Notes under the pieces: generated by a model | The model's database searches: none | Seen by the model: the letters and a program-made list of their open reading frames with translations, nothing else | What the model was told of the DNA's origin: nothing | Part shown: positions 18,272 through 25,226 of the stretch, one piece after another | Position numbering within the stretch: position 1 is the stretch's first letter | Layout: each line of letters starts with the position of its first letter | Virus record (IMG/VR): IMGVR_UViG_3300042288_000833 | Span: 1-36,661 of that record | DNA: 36,661 bases | Direction: 5' to 3' (one strand) | Origin: a virus | Made by a program: the position numbers and the translations under genes

Positions 18272-20098
18272 TTACTGCCCTTTCACTGGCAGGCTGCCCC
18301 TCCAGTCCACGGACAGACTGCCGGTGGGAGTCTTCACCTTGAGCTGCCGGTTGCTCAGGCTGATGGGCCCGGACTGCATGACGGCAGTAGATCGCGCCGA
18401 CTGAGCCTGGCCGTTCACCGCCAGACGCGGGAACGATTCGATGATCTGGCTGGCCGGATTGAACGTGCCCCAAGATGCGGTGATGATGTCGCCGCGCACG
18501 TTTCTGTAGCTGACAGACGGACCCGCCAGGTCAACCGACAGCGGAGCAGCGAGCACGGCGGCGCGGAACGAGGCGAAGCCGGCGAACTCGACAGCGCTGG
18601 CCACGTCCATCACCACGACGTTCTGAGCGCCGTTGCTGCGCAGAACTGTCATATCGGGGAACTCACCGGAGATCAGCTCCGACGGCCCCCAAGCGCGGAT
18701 GGCGACGTAGCTGGAGCCCTCCCGCAGGAAGTGCCAGCCACGGTCCTGCACGGCCTCATCGAGGCCCTTAGGCCAGCGGACCCATGCCTGCTGAATCATC
18801 GGGCCCCGGTACGTCTCCCAGGTGCGGTCGGTGCGGCCCCTGAACGGATCGGTGGCAGGGATGTTGAACAGACTGATCAGCGTTGATTCGTGCTGGGCGT
18901 TCTGCTGAAACGGTGAGCTGCGGCTGAGCCAGGCGTACTGGCCAGGAGCAGTGCGCCAGTAGGGGTGAGTGCAGGCAATCTCCGCCAGCGGCTTGGTGGT
19001 GCGCAGCAGGGTCTGATGGCCGCAGCGCTCGCTCAGGCCCCGGTCACGGGCGGGCACTGGGCTGCTGATGTTGGTTGTGAAGTTCCCGCTGCCGATGGCG
19101 TACTCCTGATGGCGGTAAACGGTGCGCTCGGTGTAGGCAGCATCACCACGGGCGAACTCTCCGAACCCTGCGGCAGACCCGCGCAGGGTGAACGGCACGC
19201 CAGCACCAGCGGCCAGATCAGCGAGCATCGCGGGCGGGCGCCAGGCGGAGATGGCAGCGCACACGGCGAAGTGGCGGGCCTCCTCAAACGAGTTCAGCGA
19301 CGGGAACCGCATCGGCGGGGTGTCGCTGACCGGCATCAGCTCAGCCCAATACAGCCAGTACAGCGCCTTGAGGTGGGTGTTGAGGATCGTGTTGCGCTGC
19401 GGGTCGATGTTCCGGTAGGGGCCAGGCCGGTTGAATGGCGCGATGGTGTTGCCGTGAAAGAAGTTAGCCGCCATGTCTGCGGCGTGATAGGTGAGCACGG
19501 CATCAGCGGCAGCCTTGAGATCGGGATCGGTGGAGCAGTTGTAGAGCGCGTGCAGCGGGTAGAGATGAACCGGCAGGTAGTTCGGGGAGAGGTGTTCGTT
19601 GTATGCCTTGTCGAAATAGCTGCTCAGCGTCACCAGCAGGCGTTGTTTCACGACAGCGCCAAACTCAGCGCTTGACATGCGCCGTTTGGTAATCGCGTCA
19701 TACCAACCCGTTTCGCTGGGCCAGAGCTGGGCGAATAGCGAGGCGCCGACGTACTTGATCAGGAAATGGTTCTCCGTTCCGTGATTCAGCAGGCCGCTGA
19801 TTGTTTTCAGCTTGGCCACCAGCGTGGCCCGTTGCTCCGGCGTGAAGCGGTCCCAGTGCTTGCAGAGGATCCAGCCCGCGCCAGCAGGCATGAACGACTC
19901 GTTGAACCGGCACTGCGTACTGGTCAGCAGCGCCATGAGCCGGGCAACAGGCGCCGGGTCGGCAGGGTTCAGCGCGAGCCGGGCTAGAACATCAGCCCAG
20001 CCGAACTTCTGCGCAGTCGGGCCATTTGGTGGACTCGGCGCGAGGACGACGTTGCGATAGGTGCCGATCATCCATGCTGCGCGAGTTTCAACAGTCAT
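18272..20098 (-). CDS. Large lyase-like (alpha/alpha-toroid) tail-region protein
   Basis: A 608-aa protein, last of the leftward tail operon. The first half is helical, with repeated Trp/His/Asn-rich helices: 'FNESFMPAGAGWILCKHW', 'NHGTENHFLIKYVGASLFAQ', 'SPNYLPVHLYPLHALYN', 'NTHLKALYWLYWAEL'. The second half is strand-rich (GEFARGDAAYTERTVYRHQE ... SLSVDWRGSL). A helical toroid followed by a beta-sandwich is the architecture of polysaccharide lyases such as PL8 or heparinase II/III types, and Asn-Glu-His clusters like NHGTENH recall their active sites. I cannot assign a family or prove catalysis. GC-rich, no CAATGG: a likely recent acquisition, possibly for degrading host capsule. Confidence 0.6.
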   Translation of the reverse strand: MTVETRAAWMIGTYRNVVLAPSPPNGPTAQKFGWADVLARLALNPADPAPVARLMALLTSTQCRFNESFMPAGAGWILCKHWDRFTPEQRATLVAKLKTISGLLNHGTENHFLIKYVGASLFAQLWPSETGWYDAITKRRMSSAEFGAVVKQRLLVTLSSYFDKAYNEHLSPNYLPVHLYPLHALYNCSTDPDLKAAADAVLTYHAADMAANFFHGNTIAPFNRPGPYRNIDPQRNTILNTHLKALYWLYWAELMPVSDTPPMRFPSLNSFEEARHFAVCAAISAWRPPAMLADLAAGAGVPFTLRGSAAGFGEFARGDAAYTERTVYRHQEYAIGSGNFTTNISSPVPARDRGLSERCGHQTLLRTTKPLAEIACTHPYWRTAPGQYAWLSRSSPFQQNAQHESTLISLFNIPATDPFRGRTDRTWETYRGPMIQQAWVRWPKGLDEAVQDRGWHFLREGSSYVAIRAWGPSELISGEFPDMTVLRSNGAQNVVVMDVASAVEFAGFASFRAAVLAAPLSVDLAGPSVSYRNVRGDIITASWGTFNPASQIIESFPRLAVNGQAQSARSTAVMQSGPISLSNRQLKVKTPTGSLSVDWRGSLPVKGQ

Positions 20099-20137
20099 GG
20101 CGTGATCGGCGGTGTTGTTTATAGTTTACCAGCGTTT

Positions 20138-20287
20138 TTACGGCTGGATGAACTCAGCCAGCACGGCATAAGCGGGCAGTAGCAAAACTGCTGCAACCCA
20201 CACTGGAGCTTGCAGCGCCGCAGCAAATCCCGACACCACTATCGGCGCGGTGACGATCATCAGCGAGGTCAGGACAGTTCTTCCCAT
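20138..20287 (-). CDS. Small two-span membrane protein, 49 aa
   Basis: A 49-codon ORF from the ATG at 20287 (GAGGATGAGGA directly upstream) to the TAA at 20138-20140. It starts MGRTVLTSLMIVTAPIVVSG, has a short turn, then 'APVWVAAVLLLPAYAVLAEF'. Two hydrophobic segments separated by about four residues suggest a helical hairpin in the membrane. Within a tail operon this is unusual. It overlaps the 3' end of the preceding frame. Confidence 0.55.
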   Translation of the reverse strand: MGRTVLTSLMIVTAPIVVSGFAAALQAPVWVAAVLLLPAYAVLAEFIQP

Positions 20288-20361
20288 TCCTCATCCTCAG
20301 GAGTGCGGGGATCGTCCGCTATGAACCGGCCTTTGCGGTTCTCGGCTCGGCGCACTATCAC
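20269..20361 (-). CDS. Alternative frame encoding a conserved-looking phage C-terminus
   Basis: In the frame one base further on than the adjacent gene, an open stretch runs to a TGA at 20269-20271 and encodes 'RRAENRKGRFIADDPRTPED' and EEWEELS. The pattern 'GxFxADDPxTPExExW' is one I know from phage virion-accessory proteins. The first in-frame GTG is at 20361 (30 aa), with AGG upstream; the frame is open from just after 20458 but has no ATG. It could be a separate gene or the true C-terminus of the neighbouring gene after a +1 frameshift. Confidence 0.4.
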   Translation of the reverse strand: MIVRRAENRKGRFIADDPRTPEDEEWEELS

Positions 20362-20458
20362 GGCGACCTGCGTGTTCGGGGCGCTTGTAGAGGCGTTCGG
20401 CGGCTTGCTGACGGAGGGCGGGGAGTTTCTGGGCAGCGCGTAGATATGGATTGGTCAT
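20297..20458 (-). CDS. Small basic protein, 53 aa, possibly frameshifted
   Basis: The ATG at 20458 overlaps the stop of the preceding gene (ATGA). The frame reads MTNPYLRAAQKLPALRQQAA, then ERLYKRPEHAG, then an Arg/Pro/Ser-rich stretch ending at 20297. The first 30 residues look like a protein; the last 20 look like an out-of-frame read of the neighbouring frame, which carries a better C-terminus. A +1 shift near 'CTC CCC G' would join them. GC-rich DNA. Confidence 0.45.
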   Translation of the reverse strand: MTNPYLRAAQKLPALRQQAAERLYKRPEHAGRRDSAPSREPQRPVHSGRSPHS

Positions 20459-20793
20459 TGATTCATGGCCTCCAGGGTGGCGGTGTCAGGGGCCTGCGCG
20501 GCACCGCCGAGGAAGATTCGGGCGGGGGAATTGACCACCACGAGGTATTGGTCCCATGCCTCAGGGGCTAGGCCGATGGTGTTGACGTGCCAGCCGGAGA
20601 GCGCAACGGGCGGGGTGATCACTTCGCCCGTCTCGGGGTCGTAGGTGCCGCCCTCGTAGATGGTGCCAACCTCATCGAGGGCGTGGGTGTGGCTGCTGGT
20701 GATCAGCTCGCCGTCATCGTTGATCAGGCCCTCGGCGGCGGCCAGGCTGCGGAACTGTTGGCGGTCGGGGAAGCGGTAGCAGTAGAAGCTCAT
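20455..20793 (-). CDS. Tail-associated hypothetical protein, 112 aa
   Basis: A 112-aa protein starting MSFYCYRFPDRQQFRSLAAA. It contains 'HALDEVGTIYEGGTYDPETG' and 'SGWHVNTIGLAPEAWDQYLV' and ends with a helix. I recognise this layout from cyanobacterial phage and prophage tail regions, without a known function. It overlaps both neighbours by four bases (ATGA), so it is coupled to the receptor-binding-like gene. GC-rich composition. Confidence 0.75.
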   Translation of the reverse strand: MSFYCYRFPDRQQFRSLAAAEGLINDDGELITSSHTHALDEVGTIYEGGTYDPETGEVITPPVALSGWHVNTIGLAPEAWDQYLVVVNSPARIFLGGAAQAPDTATLEAMNQ

Positions 20794-22103
20794 CGGGCCA
20801 GCTCCTGCAGGGTTGAATCCGGCACCAACTGCGTCCAGCCGGTCACGCGGGCCAGTGGGCCGTTGAGATACTCACCAGCCTGCGTGCGGCCCAGCATCAG
20901 TCGATCCACAGTGGGCAGCGTGCCGCTGGTGTCAGTCACCACCGCGCCGCCGTTGACGCTGATGGAGAAGTCGTTCGCGTTGATCCGCACCGCCACGCGG
21001 GTGCGGGTGTTCGCCGTCACGGTGCCGCCGTCAATGTTGGCCTGCTCAACTCCGCCGTCATGCACCACCAGGCGCGGATCGGTACCGCTAGTGATCACCG
21101 CTGCACGTTCGTTGGCCGTGTTGTCGTTGAGGCTGACGACGCCTCGCGTGCCGCTGGCTGGACTGCGGAACTCCAGACACAGCGTGCGGATGTTATTGGC
21201 GATGGCTTGATCGACGATGTCCGCGAGGCTGGCGCTGCGGGTGACGGCTGTGCCTGATGTCGGGATTACGCTCGTAGCAAACGCGCCCTGCTCTAGCTGG
21301 GGCAGGCCGATGCGGAGGGTGAAGTCAATGGCGGTGTTCCCTGCAACAGGAATGTTTATCGGCAGTGTAACCATGCCGACCGTTCCACCACCTGATAGTG
21401 TCCTTGTTGCAGTAGGACGCTGTGTAATTAACGCTGCAGATGTCGGCGCAGTTTGGGAATAGAAAGCACCCGTAACAAACGTACCGCCTGCGGTGTTTTC
21501 AATCAAGCCAAGCTGCCAAGCGTTGGTCCCTGCCGTAGTCCCTGCGGCTAGTTTCCAATACGTTGAAGCCGTCCATGTTTGAGCCGTAGCAGCAGTCGCA
21601 TTGACAATACCAATTGCACATGGGTTAGGGCTGGCAACAGTTGTACCGTTGAAGCGATAATCAATGTAATTGATACCGTTTTCAACTCCAGTGCCAGCAA
21701 TGCTTATCGTCAGCCCGTTGCTCTGAGCCGTGGCATAGGCCCATCCAGTGGGGTTTGTTCCTGGTGTACCAGCAACTGCCCCAACCATCGTGTTGTTGGT
21801 GACGCTGTTGGTCCTCTGCTCCTCCACCAGCAGGCCCAAGCTCTCCAGCGTCACAGGGTTGTGATCAAACCTCGGCACGTTCGCCGCAACGATCTCGATC
21901 TGACCCGCGCTGTTCACAACTGCACCATTGCTCGCCCGGCTGAACGTGATCAGTTGCTGCCCGCTGACCGCATCAATCAGCGACTTGGACTCAGCGAAGC
22001 GCAGGTCCAGGGAGGGCACAGCACGGGCGCGGCGCCAGAGGTCGTTCTTGGCCCACGAAGGAACCGCAATCGCTCCTCTTAGGCTAGGAATGGCTATACT
22101 CAT
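20790..22103 (-). CDS. Tail receptor-binding-like protein with LamG/CBM-type C-terminus
   Basis: A 437-aa protein. Residues about 30-110 form a segment common in phage tail proteins: 'LDLRFAESKSLIDAVSGQQL', 'ITFSRASNGAVVNSAGQIEI' and 'LGLLVEEQRTNSV', an N-terminal virion-attachment-like module. The middle is a beta-sandwich, carbohydrate-binding-like. From about residue 300 a concanavalin/LamG-type jelly roll follows: 'LCLEFRSPASGTRGVVSLND', 'NTRTRVAVRINANDFSISVN', 'VDRLMLGRTQAGEYLNGPLA'. It likely binds host surface glycan. GC content rises towards its 3' end. Confidence 0.75.
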   Translation of the reverse strand: MSIAIPSLRGAIAVPSWAKNDLWRRARAVPSLDLRFAESKSLIDAVSGQQLITFSRASNGAVVNSAGQIEIVAANVPRFDHNPVTLESLGLLVEEQRTNSVTNNTMVGAVAGTPGTNPTGWAYATAQSNGLTISIAGTGVENGINYIDYRFNGTTVASPNPCAIGIVNATAATAQTWTASTYWKLAAGTTAGTNAWQLGLIENTAGGTFVTGAFYSQTAPTSAALITQRPTATRTLSGGGTVGMVTLPINIPVAGNTAIDFTLRIGLPQLEQGAFATSVIPTSGTAVTRSASLADIVDQAIANNIRTLCLEFRSPASGTRGVVSLNDNTANERAAVITSGTDPRLVVHDGGVEQANIDGGTVTANTRTRVAVRINANDFSISVNGGAVVTDTSGTLPTVDRLMLGRTQAGEYLNGPLARVTGWTQLVPDSTLQELAR

Positions 22104-22489
22104 GCCGTCACCTCCCCGGAAAGGATATAAGCATCAGTGCCAATGGGAAGTAGGGTTGCCACCGCATACCGATAGGCAGTGCGAGTTGCGTTTAGCGCTG
22201 CGTTAATCGTCACCCCAGAAGCACCAGAAGCAATCACTTGCCCGGAGCCAGTCTGGACAAACATGCAATCAAAGGTTGGCGTGAGTCCAGTGGGCACTGT
22301 GACGGTTACGTTGGAATTGCTGGTAAAACGCAGGATCTTGCTACGGTCAGCCTCTGACAGTGCGTAACTGGTGCCAGAAATCGTGGCGAAACTGCTTGTG
22401 CCGACAGCGCCTTGCACGCCAGGCAGCGCAACATTAACTTCGGTTTCCCCGGTCTCAATAATCGCTACGACTGCTTGCTGGAAACTCAT
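22100..22489 (-). CDS. Virion-associated hypothetical protein, about 129 aa
   Basis: From the ATG at 22489: MSFQQAVVAIIETGETEVNV, then a beta-rich domain 'FATISGTSYALSEADRSKIL', 'NVTVTVPTGLTPTFDCMFVQ', 'GSGQVIASGASGVTINA'. The '...GTSYTLT.AD.GK.I.......ITVTVP.' layout is a common small phage fibre/decoration module. It overlaps the next gene (ATGA). A TTG two codons upstream is also in frame. Confidence 0.65.
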   Translation of the reverse strand: MSFQQAVVAIIETGETEVNVALPGVQGAVGTSSFATISGTSYALSEADRSKILRFTSNSNVTVTVPTGLTPTFDCMFVQTGSGQVIASGASGVTINAALNATRTAYRYAVATLLPIGTDAYILSGEVTA

Positions 22490-22491
22490 GA

Positions 22492-23094
22492 TCAATTCCT
22501 AGAGAACGTCCGTTGAACTGTTGCATCGCCTGAAAGCCAGTAATACCTTTCTCCTCCCGCGCTTGTCAGGCTTACATCATAAGAATAAGAACCTTGGCCA
22601 AGCCCAGAAGAAACAGCAGGAGCCATGCTCATTAGGATTTCACCGTTGGCCGCGTCTGTGATTGAGCAGACAAAAGTTGCCACTTGTTGCTCGGTGATGG
22701 GATTATGAAGGTCGGCATCAACAATATAGCCATTAAGATCAATGGGTTTGGCAACATAAAACTGTCCAGAAGCAGTGCCACTTACATTCAGCTCGGTTCC
22801 GCTAATCGTAGACGCAACCTTGAAAGCGCTTGAGCTAAGCCCTGACGCAATTACAAAGTAAACGCGATTCAATTCCAGCCCGCAAGGCAATACAACATCT
22901 CCTGTCCCAATGGGATCTGCTGTAAATACCACCCGATCATTCGCCAAGAGCTTGTGGCAAGCCTTAGAAAAGGTAACGCCAGAGCCACTAACGGTAACAG
23001 CAGTTAAATCTTGCCGCTCATTAGTCACGCGAAGAGCAGCCTTCCAAGTGGAGTTTTGGAGGATGGTAATATCGTAACTGGCTGGATAAATCAT
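22492..23094 (-). CDS. BppU-like tail accessory protein with inserted beta domain
   Basis: A 200-aa protein. The N-terminus 'YPASYDITILQNSTWKAALRV' and the C-terminal half ('LNGYIVDADLHNPITEQQVA' ... 'GSYSYDVSLTSAGGERYYWL') form the Ig-like module that starts 'YDI.I.QG.T' in many phage baseplate/tail accessory proteins. The paralogue at 24557 has it uninterrupted. About residues 35-110 here are an insertion of another beta module ('CHKLLANDRVVFTADPIGTG', 'NRVYFVIASGLSSSAFKVAS'). The insertion makes it almost twice as long. Coupled to both neighbours. Confidence 0.7.
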   Translation of the reverse strand: MIYPASYDITILQNSTWKAALRVTNERQDLTAVTVSGSGVTFSKACHKLLANDRVVFTADPIGTGDVVLPCGLELNRVYFVIASGLSSSAFKVASTISGTELNVSGTASGQFYVAKPIDLNGYIVDADLHNPITEQQVATFVCSITDAANGEILMSMAPAVSSGLGQGSYSYDVSLTSAGGERYYWLSGDATVQRTFSRN

Positions 23095-23657
23095 GCAAGG
23101 CCCACCTCTAACGTGCTCATGCGCACTTGATAGGCAGTGCCACTGGCTGGCGTATATGCTCCTCTTGTCTCCAGCTCCGCAAAGATAGATGTTTGCCCGC
23201 TTGCCAACTTCAATTGACGACCAATGTAGTCCACTTGCGCGAAGAGCACGTCTCCCATGTCGATGGGCGTGGGAAAGTCAACATGGCCCATGTAGGCATC
23301 AATCTCTCCGCTTGCCACGTTGAACACTGCATTGTCGGCAACTGCACTGGGGCTGCTATTGAACAAATGCAATCGGAATCCTGCCATTCCCGATGGCACA
23401 GCAGTTTTGCCAATCAGCAAAGAAGCACTTTGGGCTAACACTGAACCGCCACTAGGGCCAACTCCGCTGAAAGTGTGAATGGCAGAAGTCGCCCCACCAA
23501 CCACGTCACCAGCAGTATATCCAGACGCATTGCCGGGACGGTTAAAGCTCACCACTGAACGATATGCCCTGCCGTCTACACTGATACTGGCTCCGTCTAC
23601 ATCTCCCCCCAGGAGTACGGCTTGGTACTGCTCACCATTGACAACTCTCTGGGCCAT
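23091..23657 (-). CDS. Conserved phage virion-type protein, 188 aa
   Basis: From the ATG at 23657 (AGGAG about ten bases upstream): MAQRVVNGEQYQAVLLGGDV. It contains 'SFNRPGNASGYTAGDVVGGA', 'FRLHLFNSSPSAVADNAVFN' and 'AYMGHVDFPTPIDMGD', a pattern I know from phage structural or decoration proteins ('YTAGDVV... LHLF...P..ADNA.F'). Beta-rich, no membrane segment. Function in the particle unknown. Overlaps the next gene by four bases. Confidence 0.7.
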   Translation of the reverse strand: MAQRVVNGEQYQAVLLGGDVDGASISVDGRAYRSVVSFNRPGNASGYTAGDVVGGATSAIHTFSGVGPSGGSVLAQSASLLIGKTAVPSGMAGFRLHLFNSSPSAVADNAVFNVASGEIDAYMGHVDFPTPIDMGDVLFAQVDYIGRQLKLASGQTSIFAELETRGAYTPASGTAYQVRMSTLEVGLA

Positions 23658-23696
23658 AATCAGCAAGCTCCTATCTTTTTATCTTAGTGGCAAAAG

Positions 23697-24560
23697 CTAT
23701 GGAGAGACGATTGCTTCTAGCGCTGCCACTCTTTGTTCTAAGAGCGTAAGCCTGTCTGTTGGCTCCCAGCGGCTAGCAGAAGCGTTCCAAGCAAGAGCGT
23801 CGCCGTCGTCTTTTGAGCCATTGGCTTCCACGTCATGCAAGTCTTGAAGTCGCCTACCAGTGTCCCAGCGAACAAAAATGACGCCATTATTGGCGGCACT
23901 GATTACAGCGGCCACTGCCAGTTTCAAATTGGGAGCTTGCGGCTCGGTCTTTGTAAACCCGCCGGGAACACTTGGGTTGCACCAAAGAATGTCGCCATCA
24001 ACGTAACTTTTGGTATTGACACCACGAATCTTTCCAAACACTGTCACATAGCCATCGCCAGCTCCACTGATTTCTTGGTCTGTCACACCAAAGAAAACGT
24101 AGCCAGGCAGCGTGCCATCAGCAATCATTGGCGCCACTTTAATGCGCCCACTGTTGCCAACAGAGCCAGCAAACCTCACGGCAGTCCCCTTGGGAATAGG
24201 GACCGTATTGCTATTGTTGCGGCATAGCACCATCGTTTCTTGGCCGATGTAGTTGCTAATACCCCCTTTCCCTAGTTCAAGAGTGCCTTCGTCTGCGTTC
24301 CAAGCAATCTCACCATTGCCTACAGCCTCGTTCGCTGTCAAGTCAAAACGCAACTTATCAACAATTGGCTGATCCGTCCATTCACTGTCATAATCCTGAC
24401 TTGAGCTTTTGACCAGCAGATCATTAGTGCTGCCGCCAGGCGCCATTCCAGGCTGCCACACTTCTAATGCAACGGGGGACGATGGGGAAACAACAAGACT
24501 AGATTGCCCCTCTCCGACGACCACTTGCGTTTGCTGCGTAGTTACTGTTACTTGCGTCAT
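23697..24560 (-). CDS. Fibre-like protein with C-terminal coiled coil
   Basis: A 287-aa protein from the ATG at 24560, which overlaps the upstream stop (ATGA). The N-terminus is strand-rich ('TQVVVGEGQSSLVVSPSSPV'). The middle is a repeated beta domain found in phage fibre proteins ('GNGEIAWNADEGTLELGKGG', 'ETMVLCRNNSNTVPIPKGTA', 'GYVTVFGKIRGVNTKSYVDG'). The last 25 residues form a trimer-like coiled coil (DRLTLLEQRVAALEAIVSP). A structural tail or head fibre is likely. Confidence 0.7.
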   Translation of the reverse strand: MTQVTVTTQQTQVVVGEGQSSLVVSPSSPVALEVWQPGMAPGGSTNDLLVKSSSQDYDSEWTDQPIVDKLRFDLTANEAVGNGEIAWNADEGTLELGKGGISNYIGQETMVLCRNNSNTVPIPKGTAVRFAGSVGNSGRIKVAPMIADGTLPGYVFFGVTDQEISGAGDGYVTVFGKIRGVNTKSYVDGDILWCNPSVPGGFTKTEPQAPNLKLAVAAVISAANNGVIFVRWDTGRRLQDLHDVEANGSKDDGDALAWNASASRWEPTDRLTLLEQRVAALEAIVSP

Positions 24561-24901
24561 GATTGGCGCCCCGTCAAGCCAAGATTCCAAAAGGCTGTGC
24601 CTTCCAGAAGGTAAAACTTGTCCCCACTGGGCTTTGTCACTAAAATGTCATAGCGCCCTTGTTCTGTGATGCCACTGGTCACGGAAGCTGCCAGTCGCAT
24701 CTTAAACATGCCGCTCGCTTGCACTGTCCACGGCAAATCAAAAGTGGCAATTTTAGTCGTGCCTGTTCGGTTCCATAGAGTGCCGCTAGTGGTGTAGCCG
24801 CTCATATTAACAGGCGAGCCAGTGCTGTCCTTGTACTGAACGGGCAGATCGAAAGTGGCCCCTTGGTAGATAACTATGTCGTACGCGCCAGGGGCTGTCA
24901 T
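24557..24901 (-). CDS. BppU-like tail accessory protein, short paralogue
   Basis: A 114-aa protein starting MTAPGAYDIVIYQGATFDLP. It continues 'VQYKDSTGSPVNMSGYTTSG' and ends 'DILVTKPSGDKFYLLEGTAF' with a short basic tail. It is the single-domain form of the Ig-like 'YDI.I.QGATF...G.PV..SGY' module used in baseplate/tail fibre accessory proteins, a paralogue of the protein at 22492-23094. Two copies in one operon imply an ancient duplication. Confidence 0.75.
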   Translation of the reverse strand: MTAPGAYDIVIYQGATFDLPVQYKDSTGSPVNMSGYTTSGTLWNRTGTTKIATFDLPWTVQASGMFKMRLAASVTSGITEQGRYDILVTKPSGDKFYLLEGTAFWNLGLTGRQS

Positions 24902-24926
24902 CCGTCACGCTACATTGACAATGCCC

Positions 24927-25181
24927 CTATTCTAAGGGTGCAGTGCTCACAACGATCTCGCCACGGCGCAAGAAGCCATACTCTTCCTCCATTGCACCGA
25001 AGGCATTAAGGATGGTAACGGGCATATAGCCAGTGGCCATTGCAAAGCGAAAGAACGCTTCGCACAATGCACGCGCATTGTCGTTGCTGACTGTCATGTT
25101 CACTTCCTCATAAGCAGGCCCCATATCAGCTTCTTCAGTAGAGAAGCGGTGGGCAAAGGAAACAGTGTTAACGAAGGCCAT
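24927..25181 (-). CDS. Hypothetical protein, 84 aa
   Basis: An 84-aa protein from the ATG at 25181. It starts MAFVNTVSFAHRFSTEEADM, continues with a helical stretch (SNDNARALCEAFFRFAMATG) and ends 'EEEYGFLRRGEIVVSTAPLE'. No family recognised. It sits between the tailspike and the accessory proteins with 25-45-base gaps on either side. Balanced composition and codon use like its neighbours suggest a real gene. Confidence 0.65.
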   Translation of the reverse strand: MAFVNTVSFAHRFSTEEADMGPAYEEVNMTVSNDNARALCEAFFRFAMATGYMPVTILNAFGAMEEEYGFLRRGEIVVSTAPLE

Positions 25182-25226
25182 GGGAAAAGAGCGGGCAGCC
25201 CATCCTATCAGCCAGCGCTTGCCTCG

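Noticed and set aside
18965-19675. 236-aa plus-strand ORF inside the 608-aa gene
   Set aside because: A shadow of GC-rich third-codon positions; no domain and poor composition compared with the minus-strand protein.
20587-21210. 207-aa plus-strand ORF over the receptor-binding-like gene
   Set aside because: Antisense shadow; the minus-strand frames carry recognisable phage modules and coupled starts.
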